Positions 8,574-20,688 are shown, counted from the stretch's first letter. The stretch: DNA of 64,000 nt from Peribacillus cavernae (GCF_003989135.1 NZ_RYZZ01000037.1:90827-154826); one strand, 5' to 3'. Program-made: numbers and translations. The notes: generated by a model from the sequence alone, not told the origin.

Positions 8574-9971
8574 TTAACCGATAGAGCCTTCCATTTCGAA
8601 TTTGATCAAACGGTTCATTTCCACCGCATATTCCATTGGAAGTTCTTTAGTAAATGGCTCAATGAAGCCCATTACGATCATTTCAGTGGCTTCTTGCTCA
8701 GAAATACCACGGCTCATGAGGTAGAATAGCTGCTCCTCGGATACCTTGGATACCTTTGCTTCATGCTCCAGTGAAATGTTATCGTTCAAGATTTCATTGT
8801 AAGGGATGGTATCAGAAGTTGACTGATTATCCATGATTAATGTGTCGCACTCAATATTAGACCGTGCACCATCTGCTTTGCGGCCGAAGTGAACAATACC
8901 GCGATATGTTACTTTACCGCCGTGCTTAGAAATGGATTTAGACACGATCGTTGAAGATGTGTTCGGTGCAAGGTGTGTCATTTTCGCTCCTGCGTCCTGA
9001 TGCTGTCCTTTTCCGGCAATTGCGATCGATAATGTCATACCGCGCGCGCCCTCGCCCTTCAGAATAACAGCTGGATATTTCATAGTCAGCTTGGAGCCGA
9101 TATTTCCATCAATCCATTCCATTGTAGCGTTTGCATCACAAACGGCACGCTTTGTTACAAGATTGAATACATTGTTAGCCCAGTTTTGAATCGTTGTGTA
9201 ACGGCAGTAAGCGTCTTTTTTGACGATGATTTCAACAACTGCACTGTGAAGTGAATTTGTTGTATATACCGGTGCAGTACAACCCTCGACATAATGAACG
9301 TGAGCACCTTCATCGACAATAATCAGCGTACGCTCAAACTGGCCCATATTTTCTGAGTTGATACGGAAGTAAGCTTGCAGCGGTGTATCAACCTTTATGC
9401 CTTTTGGTACGTAAATGAAAGATCCACCGGACCACACCGCCGAGTTCAATGCAGCAAATTTATTATCTGTAGGAGGAATCGTTTTCCCGAAATGTTCACG
9501 GAAAAGATCTTCATTTTCCTTAAGCGCTGAATCGGTATCCTTAAAAACGATACCCATTTCTTCAAGGTCTTCCTTCATATTATGATAAACAACTTCGGAT
9601 TCATACTGGGCCGATACCCCGGCAAGGTACTTTTGCTCAGCCTCTGGAATCCCAAGCTTATCAAATGTTTGTTTAATTTCTTCTGGAACTTCATCCCATG
9701 ACTTTTCCGACTTCTCAGAAGGCTTCACATAATATGTGATTTCGTCAAAGTTTAAGCTGGCCAAATCTCCGCCCCATTGAGGCATTGGCATCTTGTAGAA
9801 ATGCGCCAATGATTTCAAGCGGAAATCAAGCATCCATTGCGGCTCGTCTTTCATACGCGAGATTTCTTCGACGATTTCTTTTGTTAAACCTCGTTTTGAC
9901 CGAAAAATGGATACGTCTCTATCTGCAAAGCCATATTTATAATCACCGATTTCAGGCATTTTCTTTGCCAT
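8574..9971 (-). CDS. sufB: Fe-S cluster scaffold subunit SufB
   Basis: 465-aa subunit of the SufBCD scaffold that assembles Fe-S clusters with sulfur from SufS/SufU. Matches Bacillus SufB end to end, including [28 protein letters not shown] core motifs and the C-terminal [20 protein letters not shown] signature shared with SufD. The conserved Cys of the core (RSNIECDTL) is present. GGAGG precedes ATG 9971. Last gene of sufC-sufD-sufS-sufU-sufB. Confidence 0.97.
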   Translation of the reverse strand: MAKKMPEIGDYKYGFADRDVSIFRSKRGLTKEIVEEISRMKDEPQWMLDFRLKSLAHFYKMPMPQWGGDLASLNFDEITYYVKPSEKSEKSWDEVPEEIKQTFDKLGIPEAEQKYLAGVSAQYESEVVYHNMKEDLEEMGIVFKDTDSALKENEDLFREHFGKTIPPTDNKFAALNSAVWSGGSFIYVPKGIKVDTPLQAYFRINSENMGQFERTLIIVDEGAHVHYVEGCTAPVYTTNSLHSAVVEIIVKKDAYCRYTTIQNWANNVFNLVTKRAVCDANATMEWIDGNIGSKLTMKYPAVILKGEGARGMTLSIAIAGKGQHQDAGAKMTHLAPNTSSTIVSKSISKHGGKVTYRGIVHFGRKADGARSNIECDTLIMDNQSTSDTIPYNEILNDNISLEHEAKVSKVSEEQLFYLMSRGISEQEATEMIVMGFIEPFTKELPMEYAVEMNRLIKFEMEGSIG

Positions 9972-10031
9972 AGCTCTTTTCCTCCATTTCAGGCAGCCGC
10001 AGGTAATCGAAAAACTGCTGAGCTGCTGTTT

Positions 10032-12992
<2,961 letters not shown>

Positions 12993-13007
12993 TGCAAATC
13001 CTCCTAC

Positions 13008-13793
13008 TTACGCTTCTTGGCCAACTGTTTCGTCTTCAATCCCTAATTCTTGTTTAATCCAATCGTATCCTTCTGCTTCCAGACGCTGTGCAAGCTCAGG
13101 TCCGCCGGATTTTACGACGCGGCCTTGCATCATAACGTGAACGTAGTCAGGAGAAATGTAATTTAAAAGGCGCTGATAGTGAGTGATGATTAAGCATCCA
13201 AACTCTTCACTCCTCATTTCATTGATGCCTTTTGAAACGACTTTAAGTGCGTCGATATCCAATCCGGAATCGATTTCATCAAGAATGGCGATTTTCGGCT
13301 CAATCATCATAAGCTGGAGAATCTCATTGCGCTTCTTTTCCCCGCCTGAGAACCCTTCATTAAGATAGCGTTGCGCCATGTCTTCGTCCATTTCAAGTAA
13401 CTCCATCTTTTTATCCATTTGGCGGATAAATTTCATTAAAGAAATCTCCTCGCCTTCTTCACGCCGGCTATTAATAGCTGAACGAAGAAAATCGGCATTT
13501 GTCACACCGTTGATTTCACTAGGATACTGCATAGCAAGGAAAAGACCGACACGCGCCCGCTCATCAACTTCCATTTCAAGAACGTCCTCACCATCAAATG
13601 TGATGGTTCCGCTAGTCACTTTATATTTTGGATGACCCATAATCGCCGAAGATAAAGTAGATTTACCTGTTCCATTCGGTCCCATGAGTGCGTGGATTTC
13701 TCCGCCCTTAACTTCAAGATTCACTCCTTTTAAGATTTCTTTTCCTTCAATTGATACATGAAGATCTTTGATTGTTAGTGTAGAACCTGCCAT
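13008..13793 (-). CDS. sufC: SUF ATPase SufC
   Basis: 261-aa ABC-type ATPase that is soluble and powers the SufBCD scaffold. Walker A is GPNGTGKST, the signature is FSGGEKKRNE (the SufC variant) and Walker B is KIAILDEIDSGLD. The H-loop is IITHYQRLL. First gene of the operon, with GGAGG before ATG 13793 and a long leader upstream. Confidence 0.97.
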   Translation of the reverse strand: MAGSTLTIKDLHVSIEGKEILKGVNLEVKGGEIHALMGPNGTGKSTLSSAIMGHPKYKVTSGTITFDGEDVLEMEVDERARVGLFLAMQYPSEINGVTNADFLRSAINSRREEGEEISLMKFIRQMDKKMELLEMDEDMAQRYLNEGFSGGEKKRNEILQLMMIEPKIAILDEIDSGLDIDALKVVSKGINEMRSEEFGCLIITHYQRLLNYISPDYVHVMMQGRVVKSGGPELAQRLEAEGYDWIKQELGIEDETVGQEA

Positions 13794-13831
13794 ATTAATA
13801 CCTCCGTGGAATAAATCCTAATTTATAGCAT

Positions 13832-13926
13832 GGAAAACCATATTGTTTTCCGTCAATCTCTCCTGTTTACATGTATTCTCACTTTATTCTCATTACAATC
13901 TTATAACAAATAGAAAGTGTAAGCAA
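13832..13926 (-). promoter_or_regulatory. Promoter and leader of the suf operon
   Basis: On the minus strand TTGCTT (13926-13921) and TAAGAT (13903-13898) are separated by 17 bp and could form a sigma-A promoter. Downstream, GGAAAAC (13832-13838) and GTTTTCC (13845-13851) form a small hairpin in the leader. No known Fe-S regulator site was recognised. Confidence 0.5.
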
Positions 13927-14186
13927 CTAATAAAAACTGGATCGACCCTCCTGAGCATAGTGGTAATTAGGTTTTGTAATTACACGTATCCTCATTCTGA
14001 AAAATCCCTTTTTCCTATCATATATCAAATAATCTAAAAAACAAAAAAGAGCCTGCCTATAGACCCATGATCAACGGTAAAGTGTAAAAAGTTTTCAAGC
14101 AGATTGCACTTCAGAAACTTCTCTCACTTTACCATTTACATGGAGCTGTATAAGCCCGCCCCCCTGAGTTCTTTCATTAGGTGATC

Positions 14187-14339
14187 CTATAAATGCAGTT
14201 TGCGCTGAAGATCATTAACGATCTGATTGCATTGTTCATACTCTCTTTGTCTTCGTTTTTCCACCTGGATCCGGACATCTAACTTTCTGCTGTACTCACT
14301 ATAGCCAATACCATGTGACTGTTGCATTGCCTTTTCCAT
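14187..14339 (-). CDS. Possible small Spo0E-like protein
   Basis: A 50-codon ORF from ATG 14339 to TAG 14187. The coding-like frame extends 12 codons upstream without ATG, GTG or TTG. The pattern EMEKAMQQSHGIG, then SRKLD, then a basic tail resembles Spo0E-family aspartyl-phosphate phosphatases, where SxxLD is the signature. Spo0E proteins dephosphorylate Spo0A-P. The ribosome binding site is weak (AAGCGA before the ATG); an ATT start after AAAGGA is an alternative. It may be a decayed copy. No close relative is recalled. Confidence 0.35.
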   Translation of the reverse strand: MEKAMQQSHGIGYSEYSRKLDVRIQVEKRRQREYEQCNQIVNDLQRKLHL

Positions 14340-14611
14340 TTCGCTTGTAACGTTTAAATCTAGAGAGTTGATAATGAATCAATCCTTTCAGTTTCTTTTC
14401 TTTTCTTTTCTATTCTAGCACTGAACTACTTTAACGTTCAAAACTCATTTACCCTGATAATTAGTGAATAAACCTGATATACTCTCTTAAAGCAGCTCTC
14501 AATGGATAAAGGTTTACAATTCCTCCAGATAACTGCCAATACCTTTTTTGTCCGGTTTTTAGGAAACTCACAAGGAAGGCCGACTACAACCGTTCAGTTC
14601 AGGTTTTCTTC
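14340..14611. other. Intergenic, nothing recognised
   Basis: Lies between the Spo0E-like ORF and the carboxymuconolactone decarboxylase-like gene. Short A/T-rich stretches, no long frame with coding character and no strong terminator seen. The region 13930-14186 also lacks a supported gene; it contains the inverted pair GGTAAAGTG/CACTTTACC about 14080-14137. Confidence 0.4.
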
Positions 14612-14974
14612 TTAATGAAACTCTTTTAGTTCCTGCATGGCATCCTGGACGAGCGTGACAGCCTGGCTAATGACGGCTCCCCCGCCAAAAGCTGCAGATA
14701 CCCCCATCGCTTCCATGACTTCTTCCTCGCTCGCCCCGTTATCAAGACAGCCCTTCACGTGATAAAGAATACAGTATTCATCCTGAGTGTAGAGGCTGAT
14801 GCCCAGTGCGATAAGCTGTTTTTCTTTTTGCCCTAACGCACCTTCTCTAAAGCAGGCTTCTGTAAAGGCATTATAATGCTGGGCCAGATCGGGCATTTTC
14901 TGCATAAAGACTCCAAGCCCCTGTTTATAATCCTGGATAGCGGCTTCCGTTGCATTTCTCGGTTCATTTTCCAT
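14612..14974 (-). CDS. Carboxymuconolactone decarboxylase-fold (AhpD-like) protein
   Basis: About 120 aa. Start set at ATG 14974, nine bases after GGAGGAG; the TTG at 14983 is too close to that site. The CMD core is visible: EKQLIALGISLYTQDEYCILYHVKGCLDNGASEEEVMEAM. AhpD-type members use a CxxC pair plus His; here the motif reads EYCILYH, with only the first cysteine. A thiol-disulfide role like that of AhpD is therefore doubtful. Monocistronic by spacing. Function unknown. Confidence 0.8.
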   Translation of the reverse strand: MENEPRNATEAAIQDYKQGLGVFMQKMPDLAQHYNAFTEACFREGALGQKEKQLIALGISLYTQDEYCILYHVKGCLDNGASEEEVMEAMGVSAAFGGGAVISQAVTLVQDAMQELKEFH

Positions 14975-15200
14975 TCCATTCAACTCCTCCGATTTTATTC
15001 CTCAGTAGTATAAGCTGCTGGATAAGTTCTATACCGAATTATAGCAGGTTCCTTTTTTGAAAAAGAATTGAAAAGTTATTTTCTAATTCCACAAAAAAAG
15101 TCCTGCATTAATAACTAAGTAGTTCCGATAATGTGGAGAAAACATTAAAAGACATATCAAATTTCACTTTAATTCATAGTGAAAATCGCATATCAAAGAG

Positions 15201-15488
15201 TTGCTTGAAGAAACTTTATATAAACGTTATTTTTCCTATCTGGATAAAACCTACTCAGATTTCATCCTGTGTCCAAGGATAGATAAAATCGAAAGTATAG
15301 AGGGCGATACGCAAAGGCATATAGTTCATGCAAGTGCTTTAAACTATGCAGGGCATCATGATGGCCCATATGATAAAATCAATTTCACTTTGACTGATAC
15401 GCCAGAATATGGTGTTAAAATCAATAAAGTTATAAGACATAAAAATATTTCCAAGATAAACAATGATTCGTTCTGTACGGCAAAATAA
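15201..15488 (+). pseudogene. Fragment resembling a DUF3888-type protein
   Basis: The frame opens after TGA at 15180-15182 and has only TTG 15201 as a start, with no clear ribosome binding site. Its 95 residues contain HASALNYAGHHDGPYDKINFTL, which resembles the 'VTTFEGPHNPPYGLETITF' core of DUF3888 secreted proteins. The usual signal peptide is missing, so the 5' end has probably been lost. Alternatively it could be a small cytoplasmic protein. Family assignment is by eye and weak. Confidence 0.4.
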
Positions 15489-15855
15489 TATCCAAGAGCG
15501 GATGACGGTATGATTGTAAGTAGTAAATAAACATTTAGTTTGATATAAAAGGTTTCTTTAATTCTCTTCTCCTTTTTAACTATTTTACCATAAAAATCAA
15601 ATTTCTCATTAAACTAAACTAACCGTTCGTATTAGTTTAAGCACAGCTCTTCACAATCTATACCTTTTCTACATATAATTACAATTTTCCTTTTATCCTT
15701 TTGAATTGAAGGTCTAATTAACAAAGCAATTAACAATCAACCCTAAAGAGCAAGATGACAATAGTTATTGTCACACAATTATTTGGTGCGCTATTTACTA
15801 TGCTGTTTTAAATGCCAAAAGTGAAATAATCTTTGATATAACAGGGATTAGAAAA
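15489..15855. other. Intergenic, no gene seen
   Basis: A/T-rich with stops in all frames. Possible decay products of the preceding fragment. The metNPQ terminator lies at its right border. Confidence 0.5.
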
Positions 15856-15880
15856 GACCAAATCAATAAGCGATTTGGTC
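15856..15880 (-). terminator. Terminator of metNPQ
   Basis: Perfect stem GACCAAATC (15856-15864) with GATTTGGTC (15872-15880), then TTTTCT on the minus strand. It follows metQ by about 90 bp. Confidence 0.8.
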
Positions 15881-15968
15881 TGATAATTAGAATGGTATTT
15901 ACGATGTTACTCCGCAAAAACGGAACTGCTTAACTAATAACGCAGGCCTTTTTTGATTTGTTTTTTTA

Positions 15969-16808
15969 TTATTCACTTACAGGCACTACCGCACCTTTAT
16001 ATTCTTTTTTGATGAAATCTTGGATTTCTTTAGAGCGCAAAGTTTCTACAAGTGCTTTGATTTCTTCTTTATTTTCATCACCTTTTCTGACTGCAATCAC
16101 GTTGACGTATGGTGAGTTTGAATCTTCAATAGCAATCGAATCTTTAACCGGATTTAAGCCAGCATCGATTGCATAATTGGAGTTGATCAGGACTGCATCG
16201 CCTTCATTGTTTTCATATACCTGAGTTAATAAAGAAGCCTCGATATCTGTCTTGAACTTGAGATTTTTTTTATTTTCTGCAACATCCTTTACAGTCGCAG
16301 TTGTTTTATCAATGCCTTCTTTTAGCGTAATCAATCCATTAGCTTCGAGCATGGATAGAGCACGGCCATGGTCAGCCACGGAGCTGCTCATGATGATGGT
16401 AGCACCTTTTGGAAGTTCTTCTAACTTTTTGTGCTTTTTAGAGTAGATTCCGATTGGTTCGATATGAATGCCGCCAGCATTTACAAAGTCATAGCCATGT
16501 TCTTTCTTTTGGGATTCTAGATAAGGGATGTGCTGGAAGTAGTTAGCGTCCAGTTCTTTTTCATCCAAAGCCTTATTTGGCAATACATAGTCCTGGAACG
16601 GCTTGATTTCGAGTTCAATCCCTTTTTTCTCAAGCAAAGGAAGGGCTTCTTCAAGAATTTCAGCGTGCGGCACGTTAGAGGCACCGATGACCAATTTCTT
16701 TGGTTCCTCTTTGTCTCCAGCGCCATTGGAATTGGAGTTGTCTGTGCCGCATGCAGCAAGCACAATCGATACTACTAAAAGTAATGCAAAGCTTACAAGT
16801 TTCTTCAT
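15969..16808 (-). CDS. metQ: Methionine-binding lipoprotein MetQ
   Basis: Substrate-binding lipoprotein of the MetNPQ ABC importer for D- and L-methionine. ATG 16808 is chosen over ATG 16817 because AGGAG abuts the latter. Length 279 aa. Signal peptide with lipobox LAACG (C20). NlpA/MetQ family motifs follow: VIGASNVPHAEILE, DANYFQHIPYLE and NSNYAIDAGLNP. Third gene after metN and metP under a SAM riboswitch. Confidence 0.96.
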   Translation of the reverse strand: MKKLVSFALLLVVSIVLAACGTDNSNSNGAGDKEEPKKLVIGASNVPHAEILEEALPLLEKKGIELEIKPFQDYVLPNKALDEKELDANYFQHIPYLESQKKEHGYDFVNAGGIHIEPIGIYSKKHKKLEELPKGATIIMSSSVADHGRALSMLEANGLITLKEGIDKTTATVKDVAENKKNLKFKTDIEASLLTQVYENNEGDAVLINSNYAIDAGLNPVKDSIAIEDSNSPYVNVIAVRKGDENKEEIKALVETLRSKEIQDFIKKEYKGAVVPVSE

Positions 16809-16828
16809 TTTTTTCATCTCCTGATTTT

Positions 16829-17497
16829 TTATCTTTTGTCCAGCTTAGAAGTAACAAAGTCTCCAATAAATTGAAGGATAAAGACGATAATTAAAATGAT
16901 AATGGTTGCAACTAAGGTCACATCATTATGGTTTCGCTGGTAGCCATCAAGGTAGGCAAGGTTGCCAAGGCCGCCTGCGCCGATTACACCAGCCATCGCT
17001 GTATAACCTACGAGGGCTATCGCTGTTACGGTAATTCCAGATACGAGTGCCGGCATCGATTCAGGCAACAGTACTTTCCAGATGATCGTCCCTGTCCGGG
17101 CACCCATCGACTTTGCAGCCTCGATTACTCCCTTGTCGATTTCACGAAGGCCAATTTCCACTAGACGTGCGTAAAATGGTGCAGCCCCGATGATGAGCGC
17201 GGGCAATGCCGCATTCTCCCCAATCATTGTATGGACGATCGCTTTCGTAAAGGGAATGAGCAGCACGATTAATATAATGAAAGGAATCGATCTGAAAATA
17301 TTCACGAAGGCACTAATGATGAAGTTAATAGTACGGTTTTCCCAGACATTATCCTTTGAGGTCAAAAACAAGACCAATCCTAGCAAAATCCCGAGGACAA
17401 ATGTAGCTACAACTGAAATCCCCGTCATATAAAGCGTTTCATTGGTCGCTTCGATAATATCTTGCCAATCGATGTTTGGAAACAATCCCTCATTCAT
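16829..17497 (-). CDS. metP: Methionine ABC transporter permease MetP
   Basis: 222-aa MetI-type permease with five or so membrane segments. The EAA loop reads EAAKSMGARTGTIIWKVLLPESMP, where it contacts MetN. ATG 17497 is preferred, seven bases after AGGTG inside the end of metN; the frame is also open to TTG 17503. Overlaps metN by a few bases, so the two are translationally coupled. Confidence 0.96.
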   Translation of the reverse strand: MNEGLFPNIDWQDIIEATNETLYMTGISVVATFVLGILLGLVLFLTSKDNVWENRTINFIISAFVNIFRSIPFIILIVLLIPFTKAIVHTMIGENAALPALIIGAAPFYARLVEIGLREIDKGVIEAAKSMGARTGTIIWKVLLPESMPALVSGITVTAIALVGYTAMAGVIGAGGLGNLAYLDGYQRNHNDVTLVATIIILIIVFILQFIGDFVTSKLDKR

Positions 17498-18515
17498 TGT
17501 CAATCACCTCCACGCCTACCTGCTGTTTCTCGATATATTCCAGCGCGCGGGTGATTTCGTCATTCTTTCCGTCTATATGAATGTATAATGTCCCGTATGA
17601 TCCATTTTGCGTTTGTGATATTTTCCCCTGGACAATGTTAACATCCAGGTCAAAGTTACGAATCAAATTGGCTATCAGCGGATTTTCAGTACTTTCCCCA
17701 ACAAATGTTAATTGAATGACTTTCCCTTCCGGATAGCGCTCAGCTAAATGGACGATCGCTTCCTTCGTTGCTTCCGGCTCGGTGACCTGCCTTACAAATC
17801 GTTTCGTAATTTGTTGGGCAGGATTTCTGAATACATCCAATACTGGCCCGAGTTCTACAATGCGGCCGCTCTCCATTACTGCGACACGATGGCAGATTTT
17901 CCGGATGACATGCATTTCATGAGTGATCAGGACAATCGTAAGCCCAAGCCGTTTGTTTATATCGACAAGCAGCTCCAATATGGAATCGGTAGTTTGCGGG
18001 TCCAAAGCCGATGTCGCTTCATCGCAGAGTAGTACTTTAGGGTCATTTGCAAGGGCTCTCGCTATGCCTACTCTTTGCTTTTGGCCGCCGCTCAGCTGGG
18101 AAGGATACGCATTGCCTCTTCCTTCAAGGCCGACGAGATTAATAAGCTCTTTTACGCGGGCATCACGTTCGTTTTTAGGCATTCCGGCAATTTCTAACGG
18201 AAATGAAATATTTTCATGTACCGTCCGGGACCAGAGCAAATTGAAATGCTGGAAAATCATCGAAATTTCCTGGCGTGCTTTTCGAAGCATTGCCCCTTTT
18301 ATTTTGGAAATATTATGTTCAGCTACAACTACAGAACCTTCCGTTGGGGTTTCCAAGCCGTTAAGCATTCGGATAAGCGTACTTTTCCCGGCACCGCTGT
18401 ATCCTATGACCCCAAAAATTTCGCCCTGGTTGATCGACAAGTTGACGTCATCGACCGCTTGAATGGCTTCACCTGATGCGCGGAATATTTTACTCACTTT
18501 TGAAAGTGTTATCAT
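17490..18515 (-). CDS. metN: Methionine ABC transporter ATP-binding protein MetN
   Basis: 341-aa ATPase. Walker A GYSGAGKST, signature LSGGQKQR and Walker B VLLCDEATSALD are complete. The C-terminal 80 residues form the NIL regulatory domain typical of MetN, which senses intracellular methionine and inhibits transport. First gene of metN-metP-metQ, directly after a SAM-I riboswitch. Confidence 0.97.
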   Translation of the reverse strand: MITLSKVSKIFRASGEAIQAVDDVNLSINQGEIFGVIGYSGAGKSTLIRMLNGLETPTEGSVVVAEHNISKIKGAMLRKARQEISMIFQHFNLLWSRTVHENISFPLEIAGMPKNERDARVKELINLVGLEGRGNAYPSQLSGGQKQRVGIARALANDPKVLLCDEATSALDPQTTDSILELLVDINKRLGLTIVLITHEMHVIRKICHRVAVMESGRIVELGPVLDVFRNPAQQITKRFVRQVTEPEATKEAIVHLAERYPEGKVIQLTFVGESTENPLIANLIRNFDLDVNIVQGKISQTQNGSYGTLYIHIDGKNDEITRALEYIEKQQVGVEVIDNE

Positions 18516-18565
18516 CTGTACTCACCTCTATCCAATAAAACTATGAACTCCTATTCAACAAAAAA

Positions 18566-18718
18566 GCCCTTCCGCGTGAGCAGAAAGGCAGATGAAACGA
18601 GACCTTTCTCTCATCTCCCAAAGCACAAGGCTTTTTGTGAATTGGCACCTTTTCAAGGAAGAACCTTGCCGGTTGCCGGGCTTCATCGGGCACATCCCTC
18701 CACCTCTCTCGATAAGAG
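18566..18718 (-). ncRNA. SAM-I (S-box) riboswitch upstream of metN
   Basis: Read on the minus strand, the aptamer begins CTCTTATC-GAGAG-GGTGGAGGGA, followed by GCCC-TGAAGCCCGGCAACC, the diagnostic S-box core. It closes with GGGAGATGAGAG, pairing P1 (18718-18711 with 18615-18608). The expression platform is a terminator: GCCTTTCTGC, loop TCAC, GCGGAAGGGC, then a T-run (18589-18560). SAM binding is expected to end transcription before metN. Confidence 0.95.
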
Positions 18719-18814
18719 CAGTAACTATATGAAATTGACGCATTACATGTAAATTCATTAATTAGTACGTTAGTGATTTTATCACGCTGGCAAATAGAGT
18801 GTCAATGTATAAGA

Positions 18815-18896
18815 TTTCTATATCCAAAATTAGAGATTTACTATCCAAAACTACCAGTTTACTAGCCAAACTAATGACTTTACTATCCAATTTAGT
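18815..18896. repeat. Tandem 21-bp words, TTTACTATCCAAA family
   Basis: Four units start at 18815, 18837, 18858 and 18879 with consensus TTTACTATCCAAAnnn; the third reads TTTACTAGCCAAA. On the minus strand the 21-nt period reads as a seven-residue repeat (LDSKxxx), but no start or ribosome binding site is present. The same word recurs at 57750-57790. It sits between yusE and the metN riboswitch. Confidence 0.8.
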
Positions 18897-18897
18897 T

Positions 18898-19206
18898 TTA
18901 TGCCAGATCCTTCAGCACCTCATACAGATAAGGGACTGACTGGAAAGCATATATCTTTCTGTTTAGTTTGCCTTCTTTGAATATCATCAGGCAGGGAACG
19001 CTTTCTATTTCGTACTGCATCGCCAACTTTTTTGAAAAGTTCATATTCATTTTGCCGCAAGTAACATCGGGTAACAGTTCAAGTGAGACTGACAGCATTC
19101 TCGACGCGACCTGGCAGGTTCCGCACATTGGCGTATATAGATATAAGCAAAATGTTCTTTTCCATTGTATTGCCGTATTCAGTTCCTGTTCTGTCCATTC
19201 TTGCAT
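18898..19206 (-). CDS. yusE: YusE, thioredoxin-like protein
   Basis: 102-aa single-domain thioredoxin fold without signal peptide. Redox motif CGTC (YTPMCGTCQVA) and the cis-proline segment ESVPCLMIFKEG are visible. The role and partner are unknown. Gene order yusI-gcvH-yusF-yusE copies B. subtilis, except that yusG is not seen. Starts 7 bp after yusF ends, so likely co-transcribed. Confidence 0.93.
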   Translation of the reverse strand: MQEWTEQELNTAIQWKRTFCLYLYTPMCGTCQVASRMLSVSLELLPDVTCGKMNMNFSKKLAMQYEIESVPCLMIFKEGKLNRKIYAFQSVPYLYEVLKDLA

Positions 19207-19212
19207 AATCTG

Positions 19213-19575
19213 CTAACTCATCCTTTGTTCTACAAATTCCATATTTACATCAATATTTGCACTTAAAAGTACCGTCGCAATGTGATAGGCAGGCGCCGCG
19301 GCAACTTCGCGGTACATTTTGTCGATGTATAGATGCATGGCCTCAGGGATTTCCTTCTTGAATTGCTTTCTTAGCTTTTCCCCTGACTCATCAGCGTCCA
19401 CCAGGATATAGACATCCCTGTTGACTAACTCATCAACAAGTTCGTCCAATCTGGCTAACGAAATCGTACCATTTGTACAGATAATTTCAATATCTTCCTT
19501 TAGCACACTTTTTACTTTCCTTCTATCAGAAGTTCCTTCAACAATGATAACTTTATCCAGTTGCCTGCTTTCCAT
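19213..19575 (-). CDS. yusF: YusF, small Toprim-domain protein
   Basis: A stand-alone Toprim domain of about 120 aa. The conserved Glu is in VIIVEGTSD and the DxD-type motif is LVDADESGEKLRKQF. Relatives include primase- and RNase M5-type nucleotidyl-transfer or cleavage domains; the substrate is not known. Start taken at ATG 19575, six bases after AGGTG; GTG 19584 overlaps that site. Confidence 0.9.
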   Translation of the reverse strand: MESRQLDKVIIVEGTSDRRKVKSVLKEDIEIICTNGTISLARLDELVDELVNRDVYILVDADESGEKLRKQFKKEIPEAMHLYIDKMYREVAAAPAYHIATVLLSANIDVNMEFVEQRMS

Positions 19576-19671
19576 TGTCATCACCTGTTAGATCGGCTTC
19601 GTAAGAACAAGCCTTATTTGGAAGTTAGTGTTATAAAAACGGAGAAGACTTAAGCAGCCTCCTCCAACATC

Positions 19672-20055
19672 TTAGCCTTCGTTCGTCATTTCATCATACT
19701 GCTCAGCAGTCATCAAGTTGTCAAGCTCGCCTTTATCGGAAGGCTCGATAACAATCATCCATGCTTTTTCGTAAGGGGATTCGTTCACATATTCAGGGTT
19801 GTCATTGAGGTCTTCATTTACCTCCACAACCTTGCCGCTGACTGGCGCGTAAAGCTCAGAAACAGTTTTTACCGATTCAACGCTGCCAAATGGCTCGTCA
19901 GCAGTGACGCTCGCACCCACTTCTGGAAGTTCAACGAAAACGATGTCTCCTAGTTCGGATTGTGCGAACTGTGTAATGCCGACACGAACATTTTCCCCTT
20001 CTGCTTTTACCCACTCATGTTCCTCAGAATAATGAAATTCCTTTGGTGTTGTCAT
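19672..20055 (-). CDS. gcvH: Glycine cleavage system H protein
   Basis: 127-aa lipoyl carrier. The lipoyl lysine is K63 in [14 protein letters not shown]. In Bacillus, GcvH both shuttles the aminomethyl group in glycine cleavage and serves as the hub for lipoate assembly and transfer to the 2-oxoacid dehydrogenases, making it the substrate of LipA (427-1344). Monocistronic spacing, with a GGAGGG site before ATG. Confidence 0.97.
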   Translation of the reverse strand: MTTPKEFHYSEEHEWVKAEGENVRVGITQFAQSELGDIVFVELPEVGASVTADEPFGSVESVKTVSELYAPVSGKVVEVNEDLNDNPEYVNESPYEKAWMIVIEPSDKGELDNLMTAEQYDEMTNEG

Positions 20056-20130
20056 GTCAAATTCCCTCCATACCTATGTAATAAATTAGATCTATTATGG
20101 TTTCAATAGATTTTGAATTTTTTGCAACGA

Positions 20131-20490
20131 TCATGATTGCCAGGTTTGCTCATACTCTTCCTCTTTAAAACCGATAGTTACCTTATTGCCATCAGAAGCA
20201 ATGGGTCTTTTAATCAGCATGCCGTCACTCGACAATATGTCAAGCATTTCATCTTCCGTCGCATTCTTTAGCTTGTCCTTCAAACCAAGTTCTCTGTACT
20301 TCTGTCCGCTTGTATTAAAGAATTTCTTCAGTTCCAATCCGCTTTTTTGGTATAATTCTTCCATTTCATCCCTAGAAGGCGGCTTTTCCGCGATATGAAC
20401 TTCATCATATTCAATATCATGACTGTCAAGCCACTTTTTTGCTTTCCGGCACGTTCCGCATTTTGGGTACCAGTAAAATGTTAAGGCCAT
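20131..20490 (-). CDS. yusI: YusI, ArsC/Spx-family protein
   Basis: 119 aa. The frame is open upstream, but ATG 20490 (MALTFYWYPKCGTCRKAKKW) follows GGTGG and gives the family length. CX2C is at C11 and C14, with the Spx/ArsC-like fold: the core IKRPI (cis-proline) is present. Spx-type members are redox regulators of RNA polymerase, ArsC-type are reductases. YusI function is not established. Confidence 0.92.
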   Translation of the reverse strand: MALTFYWYPKCGTCRKAKKWLDSHDIEYDEVHIAEKPPSRDEMEELYQKSGLELKKFFNTSGQKYRELGLKDKLKNATEDEMLDILSSDGMLIKRPIASDGNKVTIGFKEEEYEQTWQS

Positions 20491-20573
20491 TGCTTCACCA
20501 CCTACTGATAGAATACCCGTTTTCCCTTCCCAATACAAAATATTTGCTGTATTTTTCTTCGACATTTATTTAA

Positions 20574-20612
20574 AAAAAGCGGAAGCGCCTTAAAATAAGG
20601 AACGTCGACTAA
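20574..20612. repeat. Head fragment of the GCGCAAGC intergenic element
   Basis: AAAAAGCGGAAGCGCCTTAA followed by AAGGAACGTCGACT matches the left end of the element at 152-335 (AAGTGCAAGCGCCTTG, AAGGAACGTCGAC). The right part is absent. Lies between yusI and the fad terminator. Confidence 0.5.
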
Positions 20613-20639
20613 AAAAAGACTTTTAAAGTAAGAAAAAAA

Positions 20640-20667
20640 CGGAAATACCCTCGTAAGGATATTCCCG
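20640..20667 (-). terminator. Terminator of fadN-fadA-fadE
   Basis: On the minus strand CGGGAATATCC and GGGTATTTCCG pair with one or two mismatches around a 6-nt loop and are followed by TTTTTTTC. About 20 bp after the fadE stop. Confidence 0.8.
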
Positions 20668-20688
20668 ATAGGCTTTGTAAAAGCCAAA

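Noticed and set aside
14040..14186. Minus-strand frame with LIQLHVNGKVREVSEV as a small gene
   Set aside because: It opens after a stop without a start codon and has no recognised family; it may be chance or decay.
17923..18462. 179-aa + strand ORF inside metN
   Set aside because: Antisense shadow of a well-conserved ABC ATPase gene.
18543..18758. Short ORFs on both strands upstream of metN
   Set aside because: They lie in the SAM riboswitch, whose RNA structure explains the sequence.
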